Shown one piece after another: positions 16,175 through 23,095 of a stretch of DNA of 24,205 nucleotides; the first letter of the stretch is position 1, and each line of letters opens with the position of its first letter. The stretch covers positions 1 through 24,205 of the forward strand of contig JBHGBM010000086.1 in the NCBI GenBank assembly GCA_041946965.1, in the 5' to 3' direction. Source of the stretch: JBHGBM01 sp041946965. Lineage in GTDB: Bacteria; Acidobacteriota; Terriglobia; Bryobacterales; Bryobacteraceae. A program made the translations under genes and the position numbers. The notes beneath the pieces were generated by a model. The model made no database searches. It saw only the letters and a list, made by a program, of their open reading frames with translations, and was not told where the DNA came from.

Positions 16175-17569
16175 ATGGTGAAAGAACTGCCCCTTCTGTT
16201 TCTGGCGGGCATGTCCGCCCTTGCCGGGACCTTCAACGTCAGGGACTACGGCGCCGCGGGCAACGGTGTTAGGAAGGATACCGCCGCGATCGCGCGCGCG
16301 GTTGACGCGTGCGCCAAAGCCGGGGGAGGCGCCGTCCTGCTGCCTCCCGGCAGGTACCTGACCGGCTCCATCGAGTTGAAGAGCAATGTCACGCTCGAGA
16401 TCGAAGCCGGCGCCACAATCCTGGGAAGCACTGATCCGGCCGACTACGCCGTGGCGCCGAACGCCTACATGCCGGAGCGCAGCGAACTGACGGGTTTGAT
16501 CTGGGGCCGCGACCTGGTGAACGTGACCGTGAAGGGACGCGGCACGGTGGACGGCCAGGGTAAGACGTGGTGGGAGCGGCAGTGGGCGGCCAGCCCGAAG
16601 AAGGGGCGGCCCGCACCTTCGCCAGCGGCCACCGCGGCCGCGAAGAAAGCGCTGGTGAACGGCCGCCCGTACCTGCTCAAGCTGGTGAGGTGCAAGAACG
16701 TGCTCGTGGAGGGCCTCACGTTCGTAAATTCTCCGGCGTGGACCATCCATCCGGTGATGTGCGAGTTCGTCAACATCCACGCCCTGACCATCGTCAACCC
16801 CGTTCCTTCCCCGAACACCGATGGCATCAATCCGGAATCGTGCCGCAACGTGCACATCTCCAACTGCCACATCGACGTGGGCGACGATTGCATCACGCTG
16901 AAGTCCGGCAAAGACGAGGCCGGACGGCGCGCGGGGCGGCCCAACGAGAACATCACCGTCACTAACTGCACCATGCTCAAAGGTCACGGCGGCGTGGTGA
17001 TTGGCAGTGAGATGTCGGGCGGCGTGCGCAACGTGACCGTCTCCAACTGCGTGTTCAATGGGACCGACATCGGCATTCGCGTCAAATCGCAGCGCGGGCG
17101 CGGCGGCGTGGTGGAGGGCGTGGCGGTTTCGAACATCGTGATGCAGGACGTTCCGGAAGCCTTCACCATCACCACCTTCTACCAGGGTTCCGATCAGCCG
17201 GGCGAGATTTACCCGGTGAACGACGGCACGCCGGTCTTCCGCGATTTCCGCATCAGCAACATCACGGCGCGCGGCTCGAAGAGCGCCGGGCAGATTACGG
17301 GCCTCAAGGAGATGCCGGTCTCCGGCATCAGCTTCAGCCACGTGCGCATCGCGGCGGCCAGGGGATTTCGCCTGCGCAACGCGAAGGGGATCGAGTTCCA
17401 CGACGTGCAGATCCTGCCCGGCGAAGGTCCCGCGCTGTTCGGCGACAACGTGGAGGACCTGCACCTGGATGGTTTCCGCAACACCGTGGATCTAAAAGAT
17501 GTGGGGGACGTTTTCGTGGACGCCAGGCCGGCCGTCACCGGCCGCAAGCCCGTCTTTCAACTGCCCTGA
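16175..17569 (+). CDS. Secreted glycoside hydrolase family 28 (polygalacturonase-like)
   Basis: The protein is a 464-residue right-handed beta-helix. The N-terminus MVKELPLLFLAGMSALA is a signal peptide. The pectate-lyase-like opening FNVRDYGAAGNGVRKDT is at 20-36. GH28 signature motifs are present in order: NTDG at 214-217, GDDC at 236-239, GHGG at 270-273 and RVK at 302-304. These supply the three catalytic aspartates and the substrate-binding His/Arg/Lys. Such enzymes hydrolyse alpha-1,4-linked galacturonic acid or related residues in pectin or rhamnogalacturonan; exo or endo action cannot be told. I start it at ATG 16175, because the upstream GTG at 16130 would put 15 non-signal residues before the signal peptide. 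With the hexuronate-type carrier in this window it suggests use of plant pectin. Its stop abuts that of the convergent kinase gene. Confidence 0.92.
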   Translation: MVKELPLLFLAGMSALAGTFNVRDYGAAGNGVRKDTAAIARAVDACAKAGGGAVLLPPGRYLTGSIELKSNVTLEIEAGATILGSTDPADYAVAPNAYMPERSELTGLIWGRDLVNVTVKGRGTVDGQGKTWWERQWAASPKKGRPAPSPAATAAAKKALVNGRPYLLKLVRCKNVLVEGLTFVNSPAWTIHPVMCEFVNIHALTIVNPVPSPNTDGINPESCRNVHISNCHIDVGDDCITLKSGKDEAGRRAGRPNENITVTNCTMLKGHGGVVIGSEMSGGVRNVTVSNCVFNGTDIGIRVKSQRGRGGVVEGVAVSNIVMQDVPEAFTITTFYQGSDQPGEIYPVNDGTPVFRDFRISNITARGSKSAGQITGLKEMPVSGISFSHVRIAAARGFRLRNAKGIEFHDVQILPGEGPALFGDNVEDLHLDGFRNTVDLKDVGDVFVDARPAVTGRKPVFQLP

Positions 17570-18871
17570 TCAGGCGGGAAGCCGCAAGCGTGCAATCGAA
17601 CCGCGCGCTCCAGCGCGGTTCTCCAGCGTCAGCGAGCCGCCGTGGGCCTCGGCGATCTGGCGGCTGAGCACCAGGCCGATGCCGGAACCGCCCGGCTTGG
17701 TGGTGAAGAACGGGACGAAGAGGTTGCCCGTGTTGGAGATCCCCGGACCTTCGTCGGTGACCCGCACCTCGACAGACGCGCCCGTGCGCACCCAGCTCAC
17801 GCGCACGCCGCCGCCGGTTTCGAGCGACGCTTCGGCGGCATTGCGTAACAGGTTGATGAGCACCTGCTCGAGCTGGTCCGGATCGCCCCGCACCGTCATT
17901 TCGGGGCCGGGCTCGATCTCGACTTTCACCCGCGTTTCGAGGGCCGCCACGCGGTGCGCCCAGGGCCCGACCCCGAGCGGCTGGAAGTGCGGCCGGGGCA
18001 GCTTCGCCAGACGCGCGTAAGCGCCGATGAAGCGACTGAGGGCGTCGGCGCGGGTGTTGATCACGGCCAGGCCGTGACGCATGTCGTCGCGCCAGTCCGG
18101 AGGCAGCTCGTCGCGCGCAATCATGGTGGCAAGGCTGCCCGCAATGGATTTCACCGGCGTGAGCGAATTGTTCAGCTCGTGTCCCAGCACCCGCACCAGG
18201 CGCTGCCAAGCCTGCAATTCCTGCTCGCGCAGCGGCTGGCTCAGGTCGGAGAGCACCAGCAGTTGAAGCGGCAGCCCGCGCTCGCGGACGCTGCTGCGGC
18301 GCAGCCCCCAGCGGCCCTGATAGATCTGCGGCGCATCGGGTTCCAGGCAGCCGTCCAGCCCCAGTTCCGCGGCCTTGGCTCCCAGCAGGCGCTCGGCGGG
18401 CCGCCCGAGCAGGCGCGCGCCGGCGCGGTTCACCAGGCGAAGCTGCCGCAGATCATCGAAGGCGAACACCGCGACGTCGATCTCGTTCATCACGATGCGC
18501 AGCAGCGTGGTGGCTTCGAGCGCGCCCAGGCGCTGCTCGCGAAGGATGGCGCCGAGCGTGTTGATCTCGCGCATCACCTCGCCCAGCGCGTCGTCGGACC
18601 GCGGCGAGCGGCCGCGCACGGAAAAATCGCCCTCGCGCAGCGCCGAAAGCAGGTTCGAAAGCGTTTGCAACGGGAACACCACGCGTTCGCGCAGCGCGAA
18701 CGCGAAGCCCCACCACAGCCCCACGATGAACAGCGTGAGAGTCCACTGCACCTTGGGCGTGTAGCCGCCGGTCCACAGCATGATGAGCGAGACCAGCGCG
18801 CCGGGCAGCCCGGCCATCAGCGCCATCCAGGTGATGCGCGATTCGAGCGTAAGCGGCCGCGGGCGCTTCAC
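17570..18871 (-). CDS. Membrane sensor histidine kinase, NtrY-like
   Basis: This is a 433-residue kinase. Two transmembrane helices (about 14-34 and 44-62) flank a very short loop, so sensing is likely within the membrane or cytoplasm. A HAMP-like linker follows (63-110), then a PAS-type region (about 120-210), then the catalytic core. The phosphorylated histidine is H231 in VLGHELNNSLTPVKS. ATP-binding boxes are INLLRNAAEA with N344 (N box), DEGPGI at 373-378 (G1) and GSGIGL at 395-400 (G2). The start is GTG 18871, one base after the stop of the response-regulator gene, so both are made from one transcript. The pair should control sigma-54 promoters. The signal is unknown. Confidence 0.92.
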   Translation of the reverse strand: MKRPRPLTLESRITWMALMAGLPGALVSLIMLWTGGYTPKVQWTLTLFIVGLWWGFAFALRERVVFPLQTLSNLLSALREGDFSVRGRSPRSDDALGEVMREINTLGAILREQRLGALEATTLLRIVMNEIDVAVFAFDDLRQLRLVNRAGARLLGRPAERLLGAKAAELGLDGCLEPDAPQIYQGRWGLRRSSVRERGLPLQLLVLSDLSQPLREQELQAWQRLVRVLGHELNNSLTPVKSIAGSLATMIARDELPPDWRDDMRHGLAVINTRADALSRFIGAYARLAKLPRPHFQPLGVGPWAHRVAALETRVKVEIEPGPEMTVRGDPDQLEQVLINLLRNAAEASLETGGGVRVSWVRTGASVEVRVTDEGPGISNTGNLFVPFFTTKPGGSGIGLVLSRQIAEAHGGSLTLENRAGARGSIARLRLPA

Positions 18872-18872
18872 G

Positions 18873-20234
18873 TCACAAACCGTAGCGTTGCAGGCGCCGG
18901 TACAGCGCGCTGCGGCTCAGGCCCAGCGCGCCGGCGGCGTGGCTCACGTTGCCGTCGAAGCGCGCCAGGGCCTTCTTGATGAGCAGACACTCGACGTCCT
19001 CCAGGCTCATGTCCTCCATGCGCGGGGCCGCGTCGCGCGCGGTGCGAAGCGCGAGGTCGGCGGCCCGGACGTCGCCCGTCGAAGACATCAGCACGCCGCG
19101 CTCGACGGCGTGGTCGAGCTCGCGCACGTTGCCCGGCCACGGATGGCTGAGCATGGCCTTCACTGCGGCGTCGTCGAACCCGCGGAGGTCTTTGCGATAG
19201 CGTCCGGCGTGCTGCCGCAGGAAGTGGGCGGCGAGCAGCGGGATGTCCTCGCGCCGGTCCCTCAGCGGCGGCAGGTGAATCTCGATGGTGTTCAGCCGGA
19301 AGAGCAGGTCCTGGCGAAAGCGGCCGCCCTCCACCTCGGCGTTGAGGTCGGCGTTGGTGGCCGAAAGCACCCGCACGTCCACGCGCCGGGTGCGGGAGGA
19401 ACCCACACGCTCGAACTCGCCGGTCTCGATCACCCGCAGCAGCTTGGCCTGCATCCCCGCCGAAATGTTGGCGATCTCGTCCAGGAACAGCGTGCCGCCG
19501 TCGGCCATCTCGAAGCGGCCCACGCGGTCCGTCTTGGCGTCGGTGAAAGCGCCCCTCACATGGCCGAACAACTCACTCTCGAAAACGCCTTCCGACAGGC
19601 CGCCGGCGTTTACCGTGAGCAGCGGGCGCGGCGCGCGCAGCGAGACGGAGTGGATGGTGCGTGCGACGACTCCCTTGCCCGTTCCGTTCTCTCCGGTGAT
19701 GAGCACGTTGGCGTCCGACGGACCCACGCGCGCGATGGCCTCCAGCACGGGGCGCATCGCCTGCGATTCGGCGATCAGGTCCGGGAACATCTCCGAACGC
19801 AGCGCGCGGTTCTCCTCTTCCAGCAGTTGCCCCTTGCGCAGGGCCTGCCGCAGCTCGATCTGGGTCTTCAGGATGGCGATGGCGCGGGCGTTGTCCCACG
19901 GCTTCTGGATGAAGTCGCGCGCGCCGCGCCGCATGGCTTCCACGGCCAGTTCCACGCTGCCCCACGCGGTCATCACGACCACCGGCAGCGCGGGGTCCAT
20001 CGTTGCCAGACGCGTCAGCAGGTCGAGCCCCTCCTGGCCGGAGGTCGTATCGCGCGTGTAGTTCAGGTCCATCAGGACCACGTCGAAGTCGCGCGCCTCC
20101 ACAGCCGCGAGCGCGGCGGCGGGCGAAGAGACAAGCTCGGCCTGGTATCCCTCCCCCTTGACGAGGAAGCGGAGGGCCTCGAGCACGTCGGGCTGGTCGT
20201 CTGCGATCAGGATTCGTGCCACTCGAATGGGCAT
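18873..20234 (-). CDS. Sigma-54-dependent response regulator, NtrC family
   Basis: The 453-residue activator has the classic three parts. The receiver domain (7-120) holds acidic D12 and D13, phospho-acceptor D56, T89 and K111. The AAA+ domain (about 152-385) holds Walker A GENGTGKG at 181-188, ESELFGHVRGAFTDA and Walker B GTLFLDE at 247-253. The sigma-54-contact loop reads GAFTDA (228-233) instead of GAFTGA, a variant found in other members. A Fis-type helix-turn-helix ends the protein (about 411-453, NVSHAAGALGLSRSALYRRLQ). The ATG at 20234 directly follows TATAGA (20240 to 20235), a possible -10. If that box is used, the real start could be GTG 20222, which still leaves a full receiver domain. 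The regulator lies back-to-back with a small secreted protein that has a sigma-54-like promoter. Confidence 0.95.
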   Translation of the reverse strand: MPIRVARILIADDQPDVLEALRFLVKGEGYQAELVSSPAAALAAVEARDFDVVLMDLNYTRDTTSGQEGLDLLTRLATMDPALPVVVMTAWGSVELAVEAMRRGARDFIQKPWDNARAIAILKTQIELRQALRKGQLLEEENRALRSEMFPDLIAESQAMRPVLEAIARVGPSDANVLITGENGTGKGVVARTIHSVSLRAPRPLLTVNAGGLSEGVFESELFGHVRGAFTDAKTDRVGRFEMADGGTLFLDEIANISAGMQAKLLRVIETGEFERVGSSRTRRVDVRVLSATNADLNAEVEGGRFRQDLLFRLNTIEIHLPPLRDRREDIPLLAAHFLRQHAGRYRKDLRGFDDAAVKAMLSHPWPGNVRELDHAVERGVLMSSTGDVRAADLALRTARDAAPRMEDMSLEDVECLLIKKALARFDGNVSHAAGALGLSRSALYRRLQRYGL

Positions 20235-20244
20235 TCTATACGAT

Positions 20245-20261
20245 TGCGCAAGCGCTGCGCA
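20245..20261. promoter_or_regulatory. Candidate enhancer (upstream activator) site
   Basis: TGCGCA at 20245-20250 is repeated at 20256-20261 with a 5-base spacer. Each copy is itself a palindrome, so the 17 bp form a dyad suited to a Fis-type dimer. The centre lies about 96 bp before the predicted start of the sigma-54-like promoter at 20323, a normal distance for NtrC-type activators, and just before the regulator gene itself. A further half-like TTGCGC starts at 20276. GC-rich chance similarity is possible. Confidence 0.35.
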
Positions 20262-20322
20262 GGGCCACGCGGCATTTGCGCCGGCCCCGGCAGCGGCGTG
20301 TTGATTTCAAACGGTTTCCGCG

Positions 20323-20337
20323 TGGCACGGGCCGTGC
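20323..20337 (+). promoter_or_regulatory. Candidate sigma-54 (-24/-12) promoter for the small secreted protein
   Basis: TGGCACG at 20323-20329, four bases, then GTGC at 20334-20337 give GG (20324-20325) and GC (20336-20337) at the exact sigma-54 spacing. The last base after GC is C rather than A/T, and the first T of TTGC is G. Transcription would begin near 20349, leaving a 19-base leader with AAGGGAG before the ATG at 20368. The element is also a near-perfect 15-bp palindrome, so a repressor operator is an alternative. The adjacent sigma-54 activator gene supports the promoter reading. Confidence 0.5.
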
Positions 20338-20367
20338 CTTGCATGAGGCCGAAGGGAGAACACTCCG

Positions 20368-20586
20368 ATGAAAAAGACCTTACTCGCAATCGCCGCCATG
20401 CTCGTCATGACCGGCACTACGTTCGCCGTCGATCCCGTCATCTGCAATCAGACCCAGCAGGGCCAGGGGCAGAAAGCCGGCAAGCGCGGCGGCAAGAAGA
20501 TCGGGCCGCAGGACGGCTCCGGTCCGATTCACCAGCCGGGCACCGGCGGCGGCACGGGTGCGGGCAATCGCCGGGGGCGCAAGTAG
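20368..20586 (+). CDS. Small basic secreted Gly/Lys-rich protein, unknown function
   Basis: I do not recognise a named family. The 72-residue product has a textbook signal peptide, MKKTLLAIAAMLVMTGTTFA, with cleavage after residue 20. The mature part of about 52 residues is rich in Gly, Gln, Lys and Arg, has a single cysteine (C26) and carries a net positive charge of about +7 (nine Lys/Arg against two Asp). The segment GPQDGSGP near 47-53, followed by PGTGGGTGAGN, resembles short GPxDGTG repeats in other small bacterial proteins, but this is only a visual resemblance. A good ribosome site (AAGGGAG) precedes ATG 20368. The gene is divergent from an NtrC-type regulator and has a sigma-54-like promoter, so it is a likely target of that system. 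It could be a cell-surface, nucleic-acid- or polyanion-binding peptide; that is inference. Confidence 0.78.
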   Translation: MKKTLLAIAAMLVMTGTTFAVDPVICNQTQQGQGQKAGKRGGKKIGPQDGSGPIHQPGTGGGTGAGNRRGRK

Positions 20587-20590
20587 GCGC

Positions 20591-21028
20591 TCACGGTGCC
20601 GGCGGCGGAGCGCACAGCACGGCCTTATCCGCCTGGCTGAGCTTCGCCGCCGGGTGCATGGCCGCGTAATACCAGGGCGGCATTTCGCCGCGGCTCACCT
20701 CTGCGCAGATCTGTTTCATGCGGATGGCGGACATCTCCGCGCTGTAGCGGTTCCACTCCGATAGATTCAGCCGTGCGCGGCCCTCATTCACGTCGCTGGC
20801 CAGCAGCCACGAGGCCGGCGCCACCTGGCTGTACCACGGCCACACGGTCTGATGGCTGTGGCAATCCCCACAGGAGCGGTTCAATATTTCCGCCGCCTTG
20901 GGCGAACGCGCCACCGCGAGGAAAGACGCGCCGGGATCCGCCGCCGGATTGGAGAGCGATGGCCGCACCAGTTGCGCGCCTCCCACAAGGATTGCCGCTA
21001 CCCCAAGCGCGATATACAGTTTCCGCAT
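20591..21028 (-). CDS. Haem-binding domain protein (single CxxCH)
   Basis: The 145-residue protein has an N-terminal hydrophobic signal or anchor (residues 4-21) and one haem-attachment motif, CGDCH, at 53-57. The context SCGDCHSHQTVWPWYSQVAPASWLLASDVNEGRARLNLSEW (given by position: 52-92) matches the Haem_bd domain family, whose conserved features are DCHS, WPWYS, APxSW, DVxEGR and LxxSEW. A late MPPWYY block (116-121) is also typical. It is a periplasmic c-type haem protein of unknown precise role. Its ATG lies 4 bp after the stop of the di-heme peroxidase gene, so the two are co-transcribed and may exchange electrons. Its stop lies 4 bp from that of the convergent small secreted protein. 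Confidence 0.88.
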   Translation of the reverse strand: MRKLYIALGVAAILVGGAQLVRPSLSNPAADPGASFLAVARSPKAAEILNRSCGDCHSHQTVWPWYSQVAPASWLLASDVNEGRARLNLSEWNRYSAEMSAIRMKQICAEVSRGEMPPWYYAAMHPAAKLSQADKAVLCAPPPAP

Positions 21029-21032
21029 GGGC

Positions 21033-22079
21033 CTAATCCGCCTCCGAGGGCTTCGGCGTCTTCGGAGTGCTTTGCGGCAGCGTGGGCTGCTTGATGTACT
21101 CGGCCGGGACCTCGCCGGTAAGCGCCCTTAGAAACGCGGCAATCGACTTCACGTCCGCCGAGTCCGGTTGCTTCCCAAGCTGGTACTCGCTCATCCTGAC
21201 GATGGCATCTTCGAGCGTCTCCACCTTGCCGTTGTGGAAGTATGGGCCGGTCTTCTCGATGTTGCGCAGCGTGGGAACCTTGAACACGAAGCGGTCGGAC
21301 TCGACCTTGGTCACTTTATAGCGCCCGGGATCGGACTCGTCGGGGTATCGCTTCATCGCGCCAATTCTCTGGTAGAGGTTGCCGCCCAGCAGCGCACCCG
21401 CGTGACAGGCCTGGCAGCCCTGCGCGTTGAACGCCTTGAAGCCGGCCTTCTCCTCCTCCGTCAGCGCCGCGCGATCGCCCTTCAGGAACTTGTCCCAGCG
21501 CGAGGGCGTGATCAGCCCGCGCTCGAACGTGCCGATGGCGTCCGCCATATTGGCGAAGGTCACGGGATCTTTCGCTTCCGGATAGGCCTTCTTGAACGCC
21601 GCCACGTACTCGGGCATGGATTTGAGCACGCTCACCACGTCCTTCTCCGATCCCATGGCCATTTCCACGGGGTTCACGACGGGCCCCTTGGCCTGGTCTT
21701 CCACATCCGGCGAGCGCCCATCCCAGAACTGCACGAACTGCGCTGCGGCGTTGTACACCGTGGGCGAGTTGCGGTCCCCCTTCTGACCCTTGTGGCCGTC
21801 GGAGGTGGGGTGCCCGTCCACGCCGAAGTTGTTCAGGTCGTGGCAGGTGTTGCAAGAGATCTTCTGGTTCTTCGAAAGCCTCGGCTCGTAATAAAGCATG
21901 CGCCCAAGCGCGACCCGCTCCGGGACCGGCCCGCCGGCTTTTGCGGGAATCGTATCCGGCAGCGGCGCGAACAGCGCCAGTTCTGACGGCTCGATCTCCG
22001 CCTTCTTGGCGGTGCAGGCGGCGCCGAGCAGAAGCGCCAGGACTGCCGCGCAGACGACCGTAATTTGGGATTTCCGCAT
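21033..22079 (-). CDS. Di-heme cytochrome c peroxidase (CcpA/MauG superfamily)
   Basis: The 348-residue protein reduces hydrogen peroxide in the periplasm using electrons from c-type cytochromes, or performs a related MauG-like oxidation. Two haem motifs are present, CNTCH at 76-80 and CQACH at 222-226, each at the expected place in the two-domain family. Supporting blocks are ALGRMLYYEPRLSKN, RNSPTVYNAA, FWDGR (118-122), VPTLRNIEKTGPYFHNG, and a C-terminal ALTGEVPAEY. The start is ATG 22079 with a strong GGAGGA ribosome site, not the longer frame at 22184, which crosses the promoter. The N-terminus MRKSQITVVCAAVLALLLGAAC is a signal, with C22 a possible lipid-attachment cysteine, although the lipobox is not ideal. 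A Pro/Lys-rich tail ends the protein. The haem-binding-domain gene follows after 4 bp. Confidence 0.93.
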   Translation of the reverse strand: MRKSQITVVCAAVLALLLGAACTAKKAEIEPSELALFAPLPDTIPAKAGGPVPERVALGRMLYYEPRLSKNQKISCNTCHDLNNFGVDGHPTSDGHKGQKGDRNSPTVYNAAAQFVQFWDGRSPDVEDQAKGPVVNPVEMAMGSEKDVVSVLKSMPEYVAAFKKAYPEAKDPVTFANMADAIGTFERGLITPSRWDKFLKGDRAALTEEEKAGFKAFNAQGCQACHAGALLGGNLYQRIGAMKRYPDESDPGRYKVTKVESDRFVFKVPTLRNIEKTGPYFHNGKVETLEDAIVRMSEYQLGKQPDSADVKSIAAFLRALTGEVPAEYIKQPTLPQSTPKTPKPSEAD

Positions 22080-22144
22080 CGTTTTTCCTCCGCAGCGCCA
22101 GTATACATCGGCTGCGGCTGCCAGGTTGTTAAAATGAATCGAAA
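22080..22144. promoter_or_regulatory. Divergent promoters for the di-heme peroxidase and ftsY
   Basis: In this 65-bp gap the minus strand has TATACT (22105 to 22100), then GGAGGA and the peroxidase ATG, a compact promoter plus ribosome site. The plus strand has TAAAAT (22130-22135), ending 10 bases before the ftsY ATG. That would give an almost leaderless ftsY transcript. No strong -35 element is visible for either. Confidence 0.45.
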
Positions 22145-23095
22145 ATGATCCAAACTCTGTTTGGCTCCGTTGCGCAGGAGCCAACCCTGCTCGAAAAGCT
22201 GAAATCCGGCGTGCAGAAGACCCGCGCGGGCCTGGTGTCGCGCCTGGAAGACGCCTTGCAGGGCCGGAAAGAAATCGACGCCGGCTTGCTGGATGAGCTC
22301 GAGTACACGCTCATCGGCGCGGATATCGGGGTGAAAACCACCGAGGAGATCCTGGAACGCATCCGGGAGCGCGTCGGCCGGAAGATGGTGGGCGATGCCG
22401 CCGAGCTGCGCGGCCTGATCCGCGAGCACCTGCTGGAGATACTGGAGTCCACCGCGCGCCCCATCGCGCAGGTGGAGGAGCCCCCGGCGGTCATCCTGAC
22501 GGTGGGCGTGAACGGTTCCGGCAAGACCACCACCATCGGCAAGTTGGCGCAGCATTTCAAGGACGACGGCCGCAGCGTGCTGCTGTGCGCGGCGGACACC
22601 TTCCGCGCCGCGGCCATCGAGCAGCTTGAGATCTGGGGCGAGCGCACCGGCACGGCCGTCATCCGGCAGAAGCCCGGCGCGGACCCGAGCGCGGTGCTGT
22701 TCGACGCGCTGCAAGCCGCGCGCGCCCGCAAGAGCGACTACGTCATCGTGGATACCGCGGGGCGCCTGCAAACCAAGACCAACCTCATGGCGGAGCTGGA
22801 GAAGATGCGCCGCACCGCCTCGCGCGTGATTCCCGGCGCGCCGCACGAAGTGCTGCTGGTGCTGGACGCCACCACCGGCCAGAACGGGCTGGAGCAGGCC
22901 CGCAAGTTCACCGAAACCTCGGGCGTCACCGGCATCGTGCTGACCAAGCTCGACGGCACCGCCAAGGGAGGCATCGTGGTGGCCATCGCGCGTGAACTCG
23001 GGCTGCCCATCCGCTTCGTCGGGGTGGGCGAGAAGATCGATGACCTGCTCCCGTTCGACGCGGAGCGCTTCATCGAATCGCTGTTTGCCCAATGA
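22145..23095 (+). CDS. ftsY: Signal recognition particle receptor FtsY
   Basis: The 316-residue SRP-family GTPase docks ribosome-SRP complexes at the membrane for co-translational insertion of membrane proteins. The N-domain helices (about 12-105) precede the G domain. GTPase motifs are GVNGSGKTT at 121-129 (G1), DTFRAAA at 151-157, DTAGR at 203-207 (G3), TKLDG at 267-271 (G4) and FVGVGEKIDDL near the C-terminus (G5/closing loop). The long acidic A domain of enterobacterial FtsY is absent, which is normal for many bacteria. No Shine-Dalgarno is seen before ATG 22145. The stop overlaps the ribD start by 4 bases (ATGA), an unusual functional pairing but clear in the sequence. Confidence 0.97.
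   Translation: MIQTLFGSVAQEPTLLEKLKSGVQKTRAGLVSRLEDALQGRKEIDAGLLDELEYTLIGADIGVKTTEEILERIRERVGRKMVGDAAELRGLIREHLLEILESTARPIAQVEEPPAVILTVGVNGSGKTTTIGKLAQHFKDDGRSVLLCAADTFRAAAIEQLEIWGERTGTAVIRQKPGADPSAVLFDALQAARARKSDYVIVDTAGRLQTKTNLMAELEKMRRTASRVIPGAPHEVLLVLDATTGQNGLEQARKFTETSGVTGIVLTKLDGTAKGGIVVAIARELGLPIRFVGVGEKIDDLLPFDAERFIESLFAQ

Noticed and set aside
22080..22184. 35-residue upstream extension of the di-heme peroxidase and overlap with ftsY
   Set aside because: A GGAGGA ribosome site and a signal peptide mark ATG 22079, and the extension would cross the divergent promoter region.
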